NCBI RefSeq assembly: GCF_048263965.1
Contig: NZ_JBLXDO010000001.1
Location: forward strand, 434,001-498,000
Reading direction: 5' to 3'
Source of the DNA: Ferrimonas sp048263965
GTDB taxonomy: Bacteria > Pseudomonadota > Gammaproteobacteria > Enterobacterales > Shewanellaceae
DNA length: 64,000 nt
Part shown: positions 23,092 through 31,592 of the stretch, in pieces
Position numbering within the stretch: the first letter of the stretch is position 1
How the letters are laid out: the number at the start of each line of letters is the position of its first letter
Position numbers and translations under genes: made by a program
The notes under the pieces: generated by a model
Told to the model about the DNA's origin: nothing
The model's database searches: none
What the model saw: only the letters and a program-made list of their open reading frames with translations

Positions 23092-25671
23092 ATGATAAGA
23101 TCACCTCTGTGGATCGCCGTAGCCACGGCGACCGGCCTGATGTTGTCAGGCTGCAGCAACGACGACAACCGCGACTCCGCCACTTTGCCCCCTGACCCCG
23201 AACCGCAAGTGCAGGTGTTTGCCGAAGATGGCCTTCTGGATGTGCGCATTCGCCGCACCACTTTTGGTGTCCCCCATATCGAGGCAGACAGCATTGAGAG
23301 CCTGGCCTTTGGCTCAGGCTATGCCCAGGCACAGGATCACCTGTGCCTGCTGGCCGATGGCTTCCTCAAGGCCAACAGTGAGCGCTCCAAGTACTTTGGT
23401 CCCCACAAGAGCATCGACTTTGCCACCGGCCTGCCCACGGAAGAGGACAACCAGAACCTGGTGAGTGACTTCGGCTACAAGGCTCTGGGAGTTCGCCAAT
23501 CTGCCGCCGAGCTTATCGGTACCCTGCCGGAGCGGTCCCGCGCCATGCTCTCCGGTTTCGCCGCTGGCTATAACCTTTACCTGGCGGATCTGGCATCCGG
23601 GTCAGTGACTACGCCGAATCTGCCTTGTGCCGGTCAGCCCTGGGTGAAACCCATCACCGACGTGGATATGCTCACCTACCTGTTCTCTATCGCCCTTCTG
23701 CCTGGCGCCGCCAACTTCATGGATCTGATCTTCTTCGCCAACCCGGGCGACGGGGAGGAGTACCTGCCAAGGCCAGCTGCCACCGCCTATGTGCCCAAGC
23801 AGGGTCAGATGATGCTGGCGGACATTCGTGCCAAGGCGATAACCCGCTCCTCGGCCCTGGCCACCCCGAAGGTGAACCCCAGCGGGCTGGGCTCCAATGG
23901 CTGGGGTTTGGGCAGCGAAGTGACCGAGAACGGGAAAGGGATCGTACTGGGCAATCCCCACTTCCCTCACACGGGGCAACTGCGTTTCTGGCAGTCGCAC
24001 CTGACCATTCCCGGCCACCTCAATGTGATGGGGGGCTCCCTGGTGGGCATGCCCGGGGCGGTCAACATCGGCTTTAACCAGAATCTGGCCTGGACCCACA
24101 CCTTCTCCACCGCTGAGCATTTCATCATGTACAACCTCAGCCTGAAGGAGGGGGATCGTCTCAGCTATCTGTTTGAGGGTGAGGAGATGGCCATTACTCC
24201 CAAGACCCTGACCGTCGAGGTGAACATGGGCGCCGGAGTGACCATTCCCCTGGAGAAGGAGGTCTACCTCACCGCCAAGGGGCCCATGGTGGAGGCTCCA
24301 CCGGCGCTGGCGCCCTTCCCCTGGGATGACACCCAGGCGTTCTATATCCAGGACGCCAACATGAACAATGTGGATGTGCTGGAGCACTGGTCTGCCATGA
24401 ACTTCGCCAGCAACCTGGCTGAGTTCCAACAGGCGTTCAAGGATTACGACGGGGTGGTCTTCAACAACACCATGTACGCCGATGACCAGGGCAACGCCTT
24501 CTACATCGACGACTCCACCGTGCCCAACATCAGCAGCGAGGCGGAAAGCGCCCTGAGGCTGGTTCCTGAACTGCGTGCCGCCCGTGAGCAGGCCGGCTTC
24601 ACCATTATGCCCGGTAATGAGGCGCGCTTTGCCTATGACGGTGCCGTACCCTACGAGCGGGCGCCCAAGCTGATTCGTAAGGACTTTGTGCAGAACTCCA
24701 ACAACTCCTACTGGATCACCAACCCGGCAGAGCCCATTGAGAATGTCTCTCCGCTGTACGGTAAGCGCCGGGTAGAGCAGTCACTGCGTACTCGGATGGC
24801 GCTCACCCTGATGGCGGACGCCCGCGGGGATGATGGCAAGTTCAACGCCACCGAGGTGGAAGCGGCTCTGCTCTCCAACCGGGCCTATCTGGCGGAGTTG
24901 GTGCTGCCCCAGCTGCTGCTGCAGTGTGAAGCACAGGGGACCACTCCGGTGGTGGTGAGCGACAGCCTGAGTGTCGATCTGTCTGCTGCCTGTGCCGCCC
25001 TGGCCAAGTGGAATGGCGCGCAGAACCAGGACAGCATTGCCGGTGCCCTGTTGCGGGAGTTTGGTTATCGCTTCGACAGCGCCGCCCATCTGGACGTGCC
25101 TTTCGTCTACACCGACCCCATCAATACCCCCAATACTCTGGCGGCCGACGGCTCCGCTCTGGTGGCCCTGGCCGCAGCCAGCGCCACCCTGTCCCAGAAC
25201 GGCTTCGATTTGGAAGCGCCCCTGGGACAGATGCAGTTTGTGGAGAAGTCCCTGCCTAATGGTCAGCCTTCAGGTGTCCGTTTCCCCTGGTCCGGCCCCA
25301 ACAGTCGGGAGGGGGGATTCAATGTATTCGCCTATGCCAACAAGCAGCGCGATGAAACACTGCTGCCCCAGCACGCCTACGAGCCGGCCATCGACCCGGT
25401 CACCGGCGAGCCCACCAGTTCCCATCTCAGCAAAGAGGGGTATCACATCCGCTACGGCTCCAGCTGGATGATGGTGGTGGGCTTTGGCGATCAGGGACCT
25501 GAGGCCCGTGGCCTGCTCACTTACTCCGAGTCCAATAACGTCCAGTCACCGCATTGGAACGATCAGACCAAGTATTACTCGGACAACACCGCCTTGCGGC
25601 CGTTGCTGTTTACCGAAGAGACCATTGCTGCGGAGACCCTGTCGGACGTTCGTCTGCAGCACCAGAAGTAA
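23092..25671 (+). CDS. Penicillin-acylase-family (Ntn) amidase lipoprotein
   Basis: A 859-residue secreted Ntn-hydrolase. ATG 23092 is preferred over 23086 because GGAAG is then 6 bases upstream. A lipobox (LMLSGC) gives an anchored lipoprotein. The alpha-subunit region (VRIRRTTFGVPHIEADSI, GSGYAQAQDHLCLLADGFL) leads to a long linker and the conserved GSNGWGLG, whose Ser268 would be the N-terminal nucleophile after autoprocessing; VLGNPHFPHTGQLRFW and MGGSLVGMPGAVNIGFN follow. Members deacylate N-acyl-homoserine lactones, aculeacins or other amides; the substrate here is unknown. A terminator follows. Confidence 0.9.
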   Translation: MIRSPLWIAVATATGLMLSGCSNDDNRDSATLPPDPEPQVQVFAEDGLLDVRIRRTTFGVPHIEADSIESLAFGSGYAQAQDHLCLLADGFLKANSERSKYFGPHKSIDFATGLPTEEDNQNLVSDFGYKALGVRQSAAELIGTLPERSRAMLSGFAAGYNLYLADLASGSVTTPNLPCAGQPWVKPITDVDMLTYLFSIALLPGAANFMDLIFFANPGDGEEYLPRPAATAYVPKQGQMMLADIRAKAITRSSALATPKVNPSGLGSNGWGLGSEVTENGKGIVLGNPHFPHTGQLRFWQSHLTIPGHLNVMGGSLVGMPGAVNIGFNQNLAWTHTFSTAEHFIMYNLSLKEGDRLSYLFEGEEMAITPKTLTVEVNMGAGVTIPLEKEVYLTAKGPMVEAPPALAPFPWDDTQAFYIQDANMNNVDVLEHWSAMNFASNLAEFQQAFKDYDGVVFNNTMYADDQGNAFYIDDSTVPNISSEAESALRLVPELRAAREQAGFTIMPGNEARFAYDGAVPYERAPKLIRKDFVQNSNNSYWITNPAEPIENVSPLYGKRRVEQSLRTRMALTLMADARGDDGKFNATEVEAALLSNRAYLAELVLPQLLLQCEAQGTTPVVVSDSLSVDLSAACAALAKWNGAQNQDSIAGALLREFGYRFDSAAHLDVPFVYTDPINTPNTLAADGSALVALAAASATLSQNGFDLEAPLGQMQFVEKSLPNGQPSGVRFPWSGPNSREGGFNVFAYANKQRDETLLPQHAYEPAIDPVTGEPTSSHLSKEGYHIRYGSSWMMVVGFGDQGPEARGLLTYSESNNVQSPHWNDQTKYYSDNTALRPLLFTEETIAAETLSDVRLQHQK

Positions 25672-25693
25672 GTCTCCCCCGGGGAATCATCAA

Positions 25694-25718
25694 AAAGAGG
25701 CGCCCGGTGCGCCTCTTT
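25694..25718 (+). terminator. Intrinsic terminator of the acylase gene
   Basis: AAAGAGGCGC / GCGCCTCTTT, 10-bp perfect stem with 5-base loop, ending in a T-run. Confidence 0.88.
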
Positions 25719-25847
25719 GTTATCTGCTCAGGGGTTATCGGCCAGGATTCCAGTATCTGATCCGGATCAACACTTCGACATTTTCTTGTCCGTGAATCGG
25801 GTTTTCACTTGAAGCATCGTTAATCATGGAACAGTATCACTGCCAAT

Positions 25848-25863
25848 ATATGGATATCCATAT
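25848..25863 (+). promoter_or_regulatory. Palindromic operator candidate
   Basis: A perfect 16-bp palindrome, ATATGGATATCCATAT, lies 22 bases upstream of the thioredoxin-like gene, close to the expected promoter. Symmetric AT-rich sites of this kind are typical of ArsR-family or TetR-like repressors that control such thioredoxin/permease pairs. No regulator gene is adjacent. Confidence 0.55.
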
Positions 25864-25888
25864 TTTCTAAAAGATAGAAGAGGTAATG

Positions 25889-26125
25889 ATGAAAATCGAG
25901 ATTCTTGGTAGCGGATGTAAGAAGTGCAACACCCTGGCAGACTTGGTGAAAACTCGGGCTCAGGAGCTGGGTTTGGCATTTGAGTTGGAGCACGTCACCG
26001 ATATGGAGAAGATCCTGGACTATGGAGTCATGCGCACTCCGGCCATTGTCATCGACGGTGAGGTGAAGCACAGCGGCTCGCTGCCTGGGCAGGCTGAGCT
26101 GGATGCCCTGTTAAATCAGGGTTAA
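25889..26125 (+). CDS. Thioredoxin-fold small redox protein (redox-active disulfide protein 2 type)
   Basis: A 78-residue thioredoxin-like protein with the active site GSGCKKCNTL near the N-terminus and the cis-Pro segment MRTPAIVIDGEV. This TM0996/MTH895-type family is commonly found next to DUF318 permeases, as here, and may reduce or load the permease substrate. ATG 25889 has AGAGGT at good spacing; the ATG three bases earlier is an alternative. The permease follows after 10 bases. Confidence 0.9.
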   Translation: MKIEILGSGCKKCNTLADLVKTRAQELGLAFELEHVTDMEKILDYGVMRTPAIVIDGEVKHSGSLPGQAELDALLNQG

Positions 26126-26135
26126 GGCTGACCCC

Positions 26136-27119
26136 ATGTTTGAGTTGTTCGGTGATCTGGCCAGCCTGATGGTGTATCAATGGCTGGGGTTGGATCCGCA
26201 GAGTAGACTGGCACAGGCGCTGCACTTCTTTGTGGAGGACACCAGCAAGATTCTGGTGCTGCTGGTGGTGATGATCTACGCCATCGCCCTGGTCCGTGCG
26301 TCTCTGGATGTGGACAGGGTGCGCCACTACCTCAGTGGTAAGAGCCGAACCGCAGGCTATCTGCTTGGTTCCGGTTTTGGTGCCATCACCCCTTTCTGCT
26401 CCTGTTCGAGCATTCCGGTGTTTCTCGGCTTTACCTCCGCGGGCATTCCCGTGGGGATCACCATGGCGTTTCTGATCACCTCGCCCCTGATCAATGAGGT
26501 GGCCCTGTTGCTGCTGCTCAGCCTGCTGGGCTGGGAGCTGACCCTGATCTACGTGGTGGTGGGGATGGCCATCGGCATGGCCGGTGGCGCGTTGCTTGAC
26601 GCCATAGGGGCAGAGCGCTGGTTGCAGCCCCTGGCCGCCAGGGCCCACGCCATGGGCCAGCAGGCACAGCCTCTGGAGGAGGGTAATGATGATGCGCCAT
26701 CACTGAGCCTGACCCAGCGCCACCAGTTTGCCCGTGAGGAGACCCTGGAGATCTTCGGTCGGGTGTGGAAGTGGGTGGTCATCGGCGTGGGCCTGGGGGC
26801 GGCGCTCCATGGCTTTGTTCCTGCCGGTTGGCTGCAGGCTCATCTGGGAGACGGCCAGTGGTGGTCGGTACCGACCGCCGTGGGCTTGGGGATCCCTCTG
26901 TACGCCAACGCTACCGGTGTCATTCCTGTGATGGAGAGCCTGTTGCTGCAGGGGGTGCCCCTGGGCACCACCCTGGCGTTCTGCATGAGCACCGTCGCCG
27001 CCAGCTTCCCAGAGTTTGTGATGCTCAAACAGGTGATGCAGTGGCGCTTGCTGGCGCTGCTGTTTGCACTGCTTCTCACCGGATTCACTCTGATGGGTTG
27101 GGTGCTTAACCTGGTTTAG
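26136..27119 (+). CDS. DUF318/UPF0718-type permease
   Basis: A 327-residue inner-membrane permease with two helical bundles and a central hydrophilic loop (~175-205). The first bundle has the family motif GAITPFCSCSSIPVFLGFTSAG with paired Cys; the second has VGLGIPLYANATGVIPVM and FCMSTVAASFPEFVML. Related proteins include ArsP organoarsenical exporters and metal permeases. It is operon-linked to a small thioredoxin-like protein. The substrate is not determined. It lacks the Cys-Cys repeat loop of the paralogue at 13965. Confidence 0.88.
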   Translation: MFELFGDLASLMVYQWLGLDPQSRLAQALHFFVEDTSKILVLLVVMIYAIALVRASLDVDRVRHYLSGKSRTAGYLLGSGFGAITPFCSCSSIPVFLGFTSAGIPVGITMAFLITSPLINEVALLLLLSLLGWELTLIYVVVGMAIGMAGGALLDAIGAERWLQPLAARAHAMGQQAQPLEEGNDDAPSLSLTQRHQFAREETLEIFGRVWKWVVIGVGLGAALHGFVPAGWLQAHLGDGQWWSVPTAVGLGIPLYANATGVIPVMESLLLQGVPLGTTLAFCMSTVAASFPEFVMLKQVMQWRLLALLFALLLTGFTLMGWVLNLV

Positions 27120-27123
27120 CGCC

Positions 27124-27666
27124 CTACTGGGCGTAGAGCTCCGGGTGGAGGAAGGGGGCCAGCAGCATGCACAGGGTATCTGAGTAGATGCTGGTCCTGT
27201 CCACCAGGTTATTGGTGAGGATCCCCATGGCCCCTCCCTTCTGACGGATGTTGTGGTCGTTGAACAACTCGTCCATCAGGGGGCCCAGCTCTTCGCCCTG
27301 TTCCAGGCGGCGGCTGACCAGTTCAGGCAGTGGCAGCAGGCCGCTGCGGCCAATCTGGGTCTGAGTACCATCGCTGGCAGCGATGTAGGCAAAGGTGAAG
27401 CCCTGGCCGTGGATGCGATCATAGCCCCCCTCGAAGGCCACGTAGAAGTCGGCCTGATCCCTGAGGATCGCCTCCATTCGGTTGATGGTGCCGACCCGGG
27501 TTTCGGTGTCGCCCATCGGCTGTTCGTCCACGCCGGAAGGGACGCTGACGCCCTTGACCTGCCAATGGACATGGGGGAAGGCGCGCTCCAGGGCGCGTTG
27601 GGCCGCATTGACTTTCACCGGGTTACGGGAGGCCACCAGCAAAGTTTTTTCTGTTGTTTTTGTCAT
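27124..27666 (-). CDS. yjjX: Inosine/xanthosine triphosphatase (non-canonical NTP phosphatase)
   Basis: Cleans ITP/XTP from the nucleotide pool. ATG 27666 gives a 180-residue protein (the family is ~170-180): MTKTTEKTLLVASRNPVKVNAAQ start, GVSVPSGVDEQPMGDTETRVGTINR, FYVAFEGGYD and the C-terminal GGAMGILTNNLVDR motif, all standard for YjjX. The upstream sequence shows no good ribosome site. It ends 4 bases from the convergent permease stop. Confidence 0.93.
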   Translation of the reverse strand: MTKTTEKTLLVASRNPVKVNAAQRALERAFPHVHWQVKGVSVPSGVDEQPMGDTETRVGTINRMEAILRDQADFYVAFEGGYDRIHGQGFTFAYIAASDGTQTQIGRSGLLPLPELVSRRLEQGEELGPLMDELFNDHNIRQKGGAMGILTNNLVDRTSIYSDTLCMLLAPFLHPELYAQ

Positions 27667-27735
27667 CAATCGGTGTGGTTGTGTAGGGGAATATGACACA
27701 ATGGTCCTCAATCTAATCAGCAACTTCAACTAATT

Positions 27736-28524
27736 ATGATCTACCTGTTGTATCTGCTTCTCGGTGCCTTTGCGGGCGTACTCTCCGGTCTGTTTGGCAT
27801 CGGCGGTGGTTTGGTGATCGTGCCCGTGTTGCTGACGACCTTTAAGGTGCTCAACTTTGATAATGCCATCGCCATTCATATGGCGTTGGGGACCTCACTG
27901 GCCACCATCATCGTCACTTCGATCAACTCCATGATGGCCCACCACCGTCGGGGCGGAGTGAATTGGAAGGTGGTGTTTACCATGGTGCCCGGCATTGTCC
28001 TGGCGGCGTACCTGGGGGGCTATGTGGCCCACCTGCTGGACGCCACCATACTCTCTTACTGTTTCACCGCCTTTATCCTGGCAGTGGCCCTCAAGATGTG
28101 GTTTGGCCTCAAGCCTAAGGGGCAACAGCCCTTCCCCGGCCCGGTCGGGCTCAGTGTTTCCGGCGCAGGTATTGGCTTCTTTTCGGCCATCTTCGGCATT
28201 GGCGGCGGCACCATCAGCGTTCCCCTGCTCTCCCGCTTTGGGCTGGAGATGCGTAACGCGGTGGGAATCTCCTCCGCCCTGGGCTTCCCCATTGCCCTGA
28301 CCGGCGCCCTGAGTTACGCCGTCAGTGGCTGGAATCAACCTGGGTTGCCGGAGATGAGCCTGGGTTACGTTTATCTGCCCGCCTTTGTGGGGATCATCCT
28401 CACCAGCTCCATCTTTTCCCGCTTCGGGGCTCACCTCGCTCACAAGCTGGATCCAAGGATTATGCAGAAGAGCTTCGCCGTCCTGCTGTTTGTCATTGCG
28501 ATAAAGACGTTGCTGACCAGTTAA
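27736..28524 (+). CDS. TauE/SafE family sulfite/anion exporter
   Basis: A 262-residue membrane protein, ~8 helices, with the duplicated TauE/SafE motifs GLFGIGGGLVIVPVLL (N-half) and SAIFGIGGGTISVPLLSRFG (C-half) and the MALGTSLATIIVTSINSMMAHHRRGGV segment. Such proteins export sulfite, sulfonates or other organic anions. It starts 69 bases from divergent yjjX with no obvious Shine-Dalgarno site. Terminator follows. Confidence 0.93.
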   Translation: MIYLLYLLLGAFAGVLSGLFGIGGGLVIVPVLLTTFKVLNFDNAIAIHMALGTSLATIIVTSINSMMAHHRRGGVNWKVVFTMVPGIVLAAYLGGYVAHLLDATILSYCFTAFILAVALKMWFGLKPKGQQPFPGPVGLSVSGAGIGFFSAIFGIGGGTISVPLLSRFGLEMRNAVGISSALGFPIALTGALSYAVSGWNQPGLPEMSLGYVYLPAFVGIILTSSIFSRFGAHLAHKLDPRIMQKSFAVLLFVIAIKTLLTS

Positions 28525-28569
28525 TTTGGCGTGATCTGATGTAATTAAACTACAGATGTTTTTTTGAAG

Positions 28570-28595
28570 ACGGGTCAATACGACCCGTTTTTTTT
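28570..28595 (+). terminator. Intrinsic terminator after TauE-like gene
   Basis: ACGGGTC-AATAC-GACCCGT followed by eight T. Confidence 0.92.
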
Positions 28596-28725
28596 CGCCG
28601 TTTTCACCGGGTTGCGCTGGGGGCTTTACGCAAAGTGCCCAGATATAACCGATGTTGAACGATATTTCACAGGTTTTTCACCTTCGCATTAAGGCTGTTC
28701 ATGCCAGGATGCAAAAGATCGATGT

Positions 28726-28798
28726 TGTGATCGGCTTCACGCAGCGAAATCTGATTTGGGATCTCGATCCCATCAAAAATGAAATAAATCTCTATATT
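28726..28798 (+). promoter_or_regulatory. CRP site and promoter of sdaC
   Basis: TGTGA-TCGGCT-TCACG at 28726-28741 matches 9 of 10 bases of the CRP consensus. A -10-like TATATT lies at 28793-28798; the implied start site (~28805) is 71-72 bases from the CRP-site centre, a class I activation distance. A GGGAT-CTCG-ATCCC hairpin (28758-28771) lies between. E. coli sdaC is likewise CRP-dependent. Confidence 0.75.
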
Positions 28799-28835
28799 TG
28801 CCCTCGCTAACTCGAACTCTTTAAGGTGAATAATT

Positions 28836-30113
28836 ATGCAGGCTTCAACCGCTGCAACTGCGACCGGCACCGCCGGCAAGGCAGTAACCTATACCAAGCA
28901 GGACCTGACCTGGTCCCTCTCCATGTTCGGCACCGCCGTTGGCGCCGGAGTTCTGTTCCTGCCAATTCGCGCAGGTCTGGAAGGGTTTTGGCCCCTGATC
29001 CTGATCGCCCTGCTGGTGGGCCCCATGACCTATCTGTCTCACCGTGCACTGGCGCGGTTTGTGCTCTCTTCCAAGCGTAATGATGCCGACATCACCGATG
29101 TGGTTGAGGAGCACTTTGGTAAAGGGGCGGGTCTGCTGATCACCATCCTCTACTTCTTTGCCATCTACCCCATCGTTTTGATCTATGGCAACGCCATTAC
29201 CACCACAGTGGACAGCTTCATCGTTAACCAGCTGGGTATGATCTCCCCGCCACGTTGGATCCTCTCCGGTGTGCTGGTGGCGATGATGATGGGCGTGATG
29301 ATTCTGGGTCGCCGCCTGATGCTGCGTGCCACCGAACTGCTGGTATACCCGCTGGTGTTCATCCTGCTGGCGATGTCTGTCTACCTGATCCCCGACTGGT
29401 CCATGGCGGCCATGAGCGTCGACAACATCCCCGCCTTTGGTGACCTGATGCTGGTGGTGTACCTGACCATCCCCATGCTGATCTTCTCCTTCAACCACAG
29501 CCCGGCGATCTCCTCCATGGCCCTGGCTCAGCGAGAAGCCCATGGCGATGATGCGGTGGCCAAGTCCGACATCATCCTCAAGCGTGCCTCCTTGATGCTG
29601 CTGGGATTTGTGATGTTCTTTGTGTTCAGCTGCGTGCTGGCCCTGTCTCCCGCTCAACTGGCTGAGGCCAAAGCACAGAACCTGCCGGTACTGAGCTACC
29701 TGGCGAACCAGTATGACTCTCCGGTTATCTCTGTCGTGGGTCCCCTGGTTGCCTTCCTGGCGATCTTCTCCTCCTTCTTCGGTCACTATCTGGGTGCCAA
29801 AGAGGGCCTGGCGGGCATTGCCAAGAAGAGCGCGCCCAAGATGGTGACTGCCATGGGTGACAAGGGCTTCGATCGCGCCCTGGTGGCCTTCTTCTTCTTT
29901 AGCGTTTGGGGCGTGGCCATCATCAACCCATCAGTGCTGGGTATGATTGAGTCCCTGGGTGCCCCCTTCATTGCGGCCATCCTGTTCCTGATGCCGATGT
30001 ACGCCATCAACAAGGTGCCGGCCATGAAGCGCTACAGCGGCAAGCTGTCCAACGTCTTCATCACGGTGATGGGCATCGTTGCCATCAGCGCCATCGTCAA
30101 AGGCCTGTTCTAA
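28836..30113 (+). CDS. sdaC: Serine (HAAAP family) transporter SdaC
   Basis: A 425-residue proton-coupled serine symporter, 11 membrane helices. Motifs identical in order to E. coli SdaC: GTAVGAGVLFLPIRAGLEG, MTYLSHRALARFVLSS, DITDVVEEHFGKGAG, YFFAIYPIVLIYGNAIT. ATG 28836 has TAAGGTG at useful spacing. It is followed, after a terminator, by serine deaminase sdaA, so the pair imports serine and turns it into pyruvate and ammonia. Confidence 0.95.
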   Translation: MQASTAATATGTAGKAVTYTKQDLTWSLSMFGTAVGAGVLFLPIRAGLEGFWPLILIALLVGPMTYLSHRALARFVLSSKRNDADITDVVEEHFGKGAGLLITILYFFAIYPIVLIYGNAITTTVDSFIVNQLGMISPPRWILSGVLVAMMMGVMILGRRLMLRATELLVYPLVFILLAMSVYLIPDWSMAAMSVDNIPAFGDLMLVVYLTIPMLIFSFNHSPAISSMALAQREAHGDDAVAKSDIILKRASLMLLGFVMFFVFSCVLALSPAQLAEAKAQNLPVLSYLANQYDSPVISVVGPLVAFLAIFSSFFGHYLGAKEGLAGIAKKSAPKMVTAMGDKGFDRALVAFFFFSVWGVAIINPSVLGMIESLGAPFIAAILFLMPMYAINKVPAMKRYSGKLSNVFITVMGIVAISAIVKGLF

Positions 30114-30132
30114 ACCCGCATTTATGACTCTG

Positions 30133-30162
30133 AAGCCGGAGTCATCGGACTCCGGCTTTTTT
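30133..30162 (+). terminator. Intrinsic terminator between sdaC and sdaA
   Basis: AAGCCGGAGTC-ATCG-GACTCCGGCTT followed by T-run. Because it sits only 21 bases before sdaA, it should reduce sdaA expression relative to sdaC unless read through. Confidence 0.9.
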
Positions 30163-30182
30163 TCAACATCGAGGTTCCCCCC

Positions 30183-31547
30183 ATGTTCAGTGTGTTCGAT
30201 ATCTTTAAGATCGGCGTCGGCCCCTCCAGCTCCCATACCGTGGGACCCATGAAGGCGGCCATGCAGTTTGCCGATGACCTGGCCTGTGCCCAGCAACTGG
30301 AGACGGTGACGCGGGTCGCCGTAGATATCTATGGCTCTTTGTCACTCACAGGTAAAGGCCACCACACCGACATTGCCATCATCATGGGGCTGGCAGGTAA
30401 CAGTCCGGAAACTGTGGATATCGACGCCATTCCCGCCTTCATTGCCGAGGTGGAGCGCAGTGAAACCCTGCCTCTGGGCCGCAATCAGCACCCAGTGGCT
30501 TTTCCCCGGGACGCGGTGACCTTTCACCAGCACGCCCTGGAGCTTCACGAGAACGGTATGAGGCTGCACGCCTTTGCCGGTGACGAGCTGCTGCTCTCCA
30601 AGACCTACTACTCCACCGGCGGTGGCTTCATTGTCGATGAAGAGAACTTTGGCCGTCCCAGTGCCAACCTCAAGCCGGTGCCCTTCTCCTTTGCCGACGC
30701 CGACGAGCTGCTGGCCCAGTGTCGCAACACAGGCATGAGCATCTCTGCGCTGATGATGGAGAATGAAAAGGCCTACCACGATGAAGCCGCCATCGGTGCG
30801 GGCTTTGGGCAGGTGTGGAACGTGATGCGGGAGGCGATTGAGCGGGGGTGTAAGACCGAAGGCCTGCTGGCCGGCCCGCTGAAGGTGCCACGGCGTGCGG
30901 CGGCGTTGCATCGTCAGTTGATTGCCAACGAGCGCAATACCACGGATCCCATGAGCATCATCGACTGGGTCAACATGTTTGCCCTGGCGGCCTCTGAGGA
31001 GAACGCCGCCGGTGGTCGGGTGGTGACGGCGCCCACCAATGGTGCTGCGGGGATCATCCCGGCGGTGCTGGCCTACTACGATCGCTTCATCGAAAAGGTG
31101 GACGCGCCTCAGTACACCAAGTTCTACCTGGCTGCCGGGGCCATAGGGACCCTGTACCAGATGAATGCTTCCATCTCCGGTGCGGAAGTGGGGTGCCAGG
31201 GTGAGGTGGGGGTTGCCTGTTCCATGGCGGCCGCTGGTCTGGCTGAACTGATGGGGGCCAGTCCCTCTCAGGTGTGTGTGGCGGCGGAGATCGCCATGGA
31301 GCACAACCTGGGTCTGACCTGCGATCCTGTTGCAGGCCAGGTGCAGGTACCCTGCATCGAGCGCAACGCCATTGCTGCGGTGAAGGCGGTGAACGCCACC
31401 CGCATGGCGCTGAGGCGTAACTCCGATCCCTGTGTGTCTCTGGATAAGGTGATCGCCACCATGTATGAGACCGGCAAGGATATGCACCCCAAGTACCGGG
31501 AGACCTCCCAGGGTGGCCTGGCGATCAAGGTGTTGAACGTCTGCTGA
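30183..31547 (+). CDS. sdaA: L-serine ammonia-lyase, single-chain Fe-S type
   Basis: Converts L-serine to pyruvate and ammonia. 454 residues, single chain. N-terminal MFSVFDIFKIGVGPSSSHTVGPM beta domain, and the C-terminal catalytic domain with Cys-bearing segments GCQGEVGVACSMAAAG and TCDPVAGQVQVPCIERN that hold the oxygen-sensitive 4Fe-4S cluster. Ribosome site GAGG upstream of ATG 30183. Operon partner of sdaC. Confidence 0.97.
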   Translation: MFSVFDIFKIGVGPSSSHTVGPMKAAMQFADDLACAQQLETVTRVAVDIYGSLSLTGKGHHTDIAIIMGLAGNSPETVDIDAIPAFIAEVERSETLPLGRNQHPVAFPRDAVTFHQHALELHENGMRLHAFAGDELLLSKTYYSTGGGFIVDEENFGRPSANLKPVPFSFADADELLAQCRNTGMSISALMMENEKAYHDEAAIGAGFGQVWNVMREAIERGCKTEGLLAGPLKVPRRAAALHRQLIANERNTTDPMSIIDWVNMFALAASEENAAGGRVVTAPTNGAAGIIPAVLAYYDRFIEKVDAPQYTKFYLAAGAIGTLYQMNASISGAEVGCQGEVGVACSMAAAGLAELMGASPSQVCVAAEIAMEHNLGLTCDPVAGQVQVPCIERNAIAAVKAVNATRMALRRNSDPCVSLDKVIATMYETGKDMHPKYRETSQGGLAIKVLNVC

Positions 31548-31569
31548 TTTCTTGCAACTTCGACTTAAG

Positions 31570-31592
31570 AGCCGGCCCTGCGCCGGCTTTTT
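31570..31592 (+). terminator. Intrinsic terminator of sdaA
   Basis: AGCCGGC-CCTGC-GCCGGCT followed by T-run. Confidence 0.9.
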
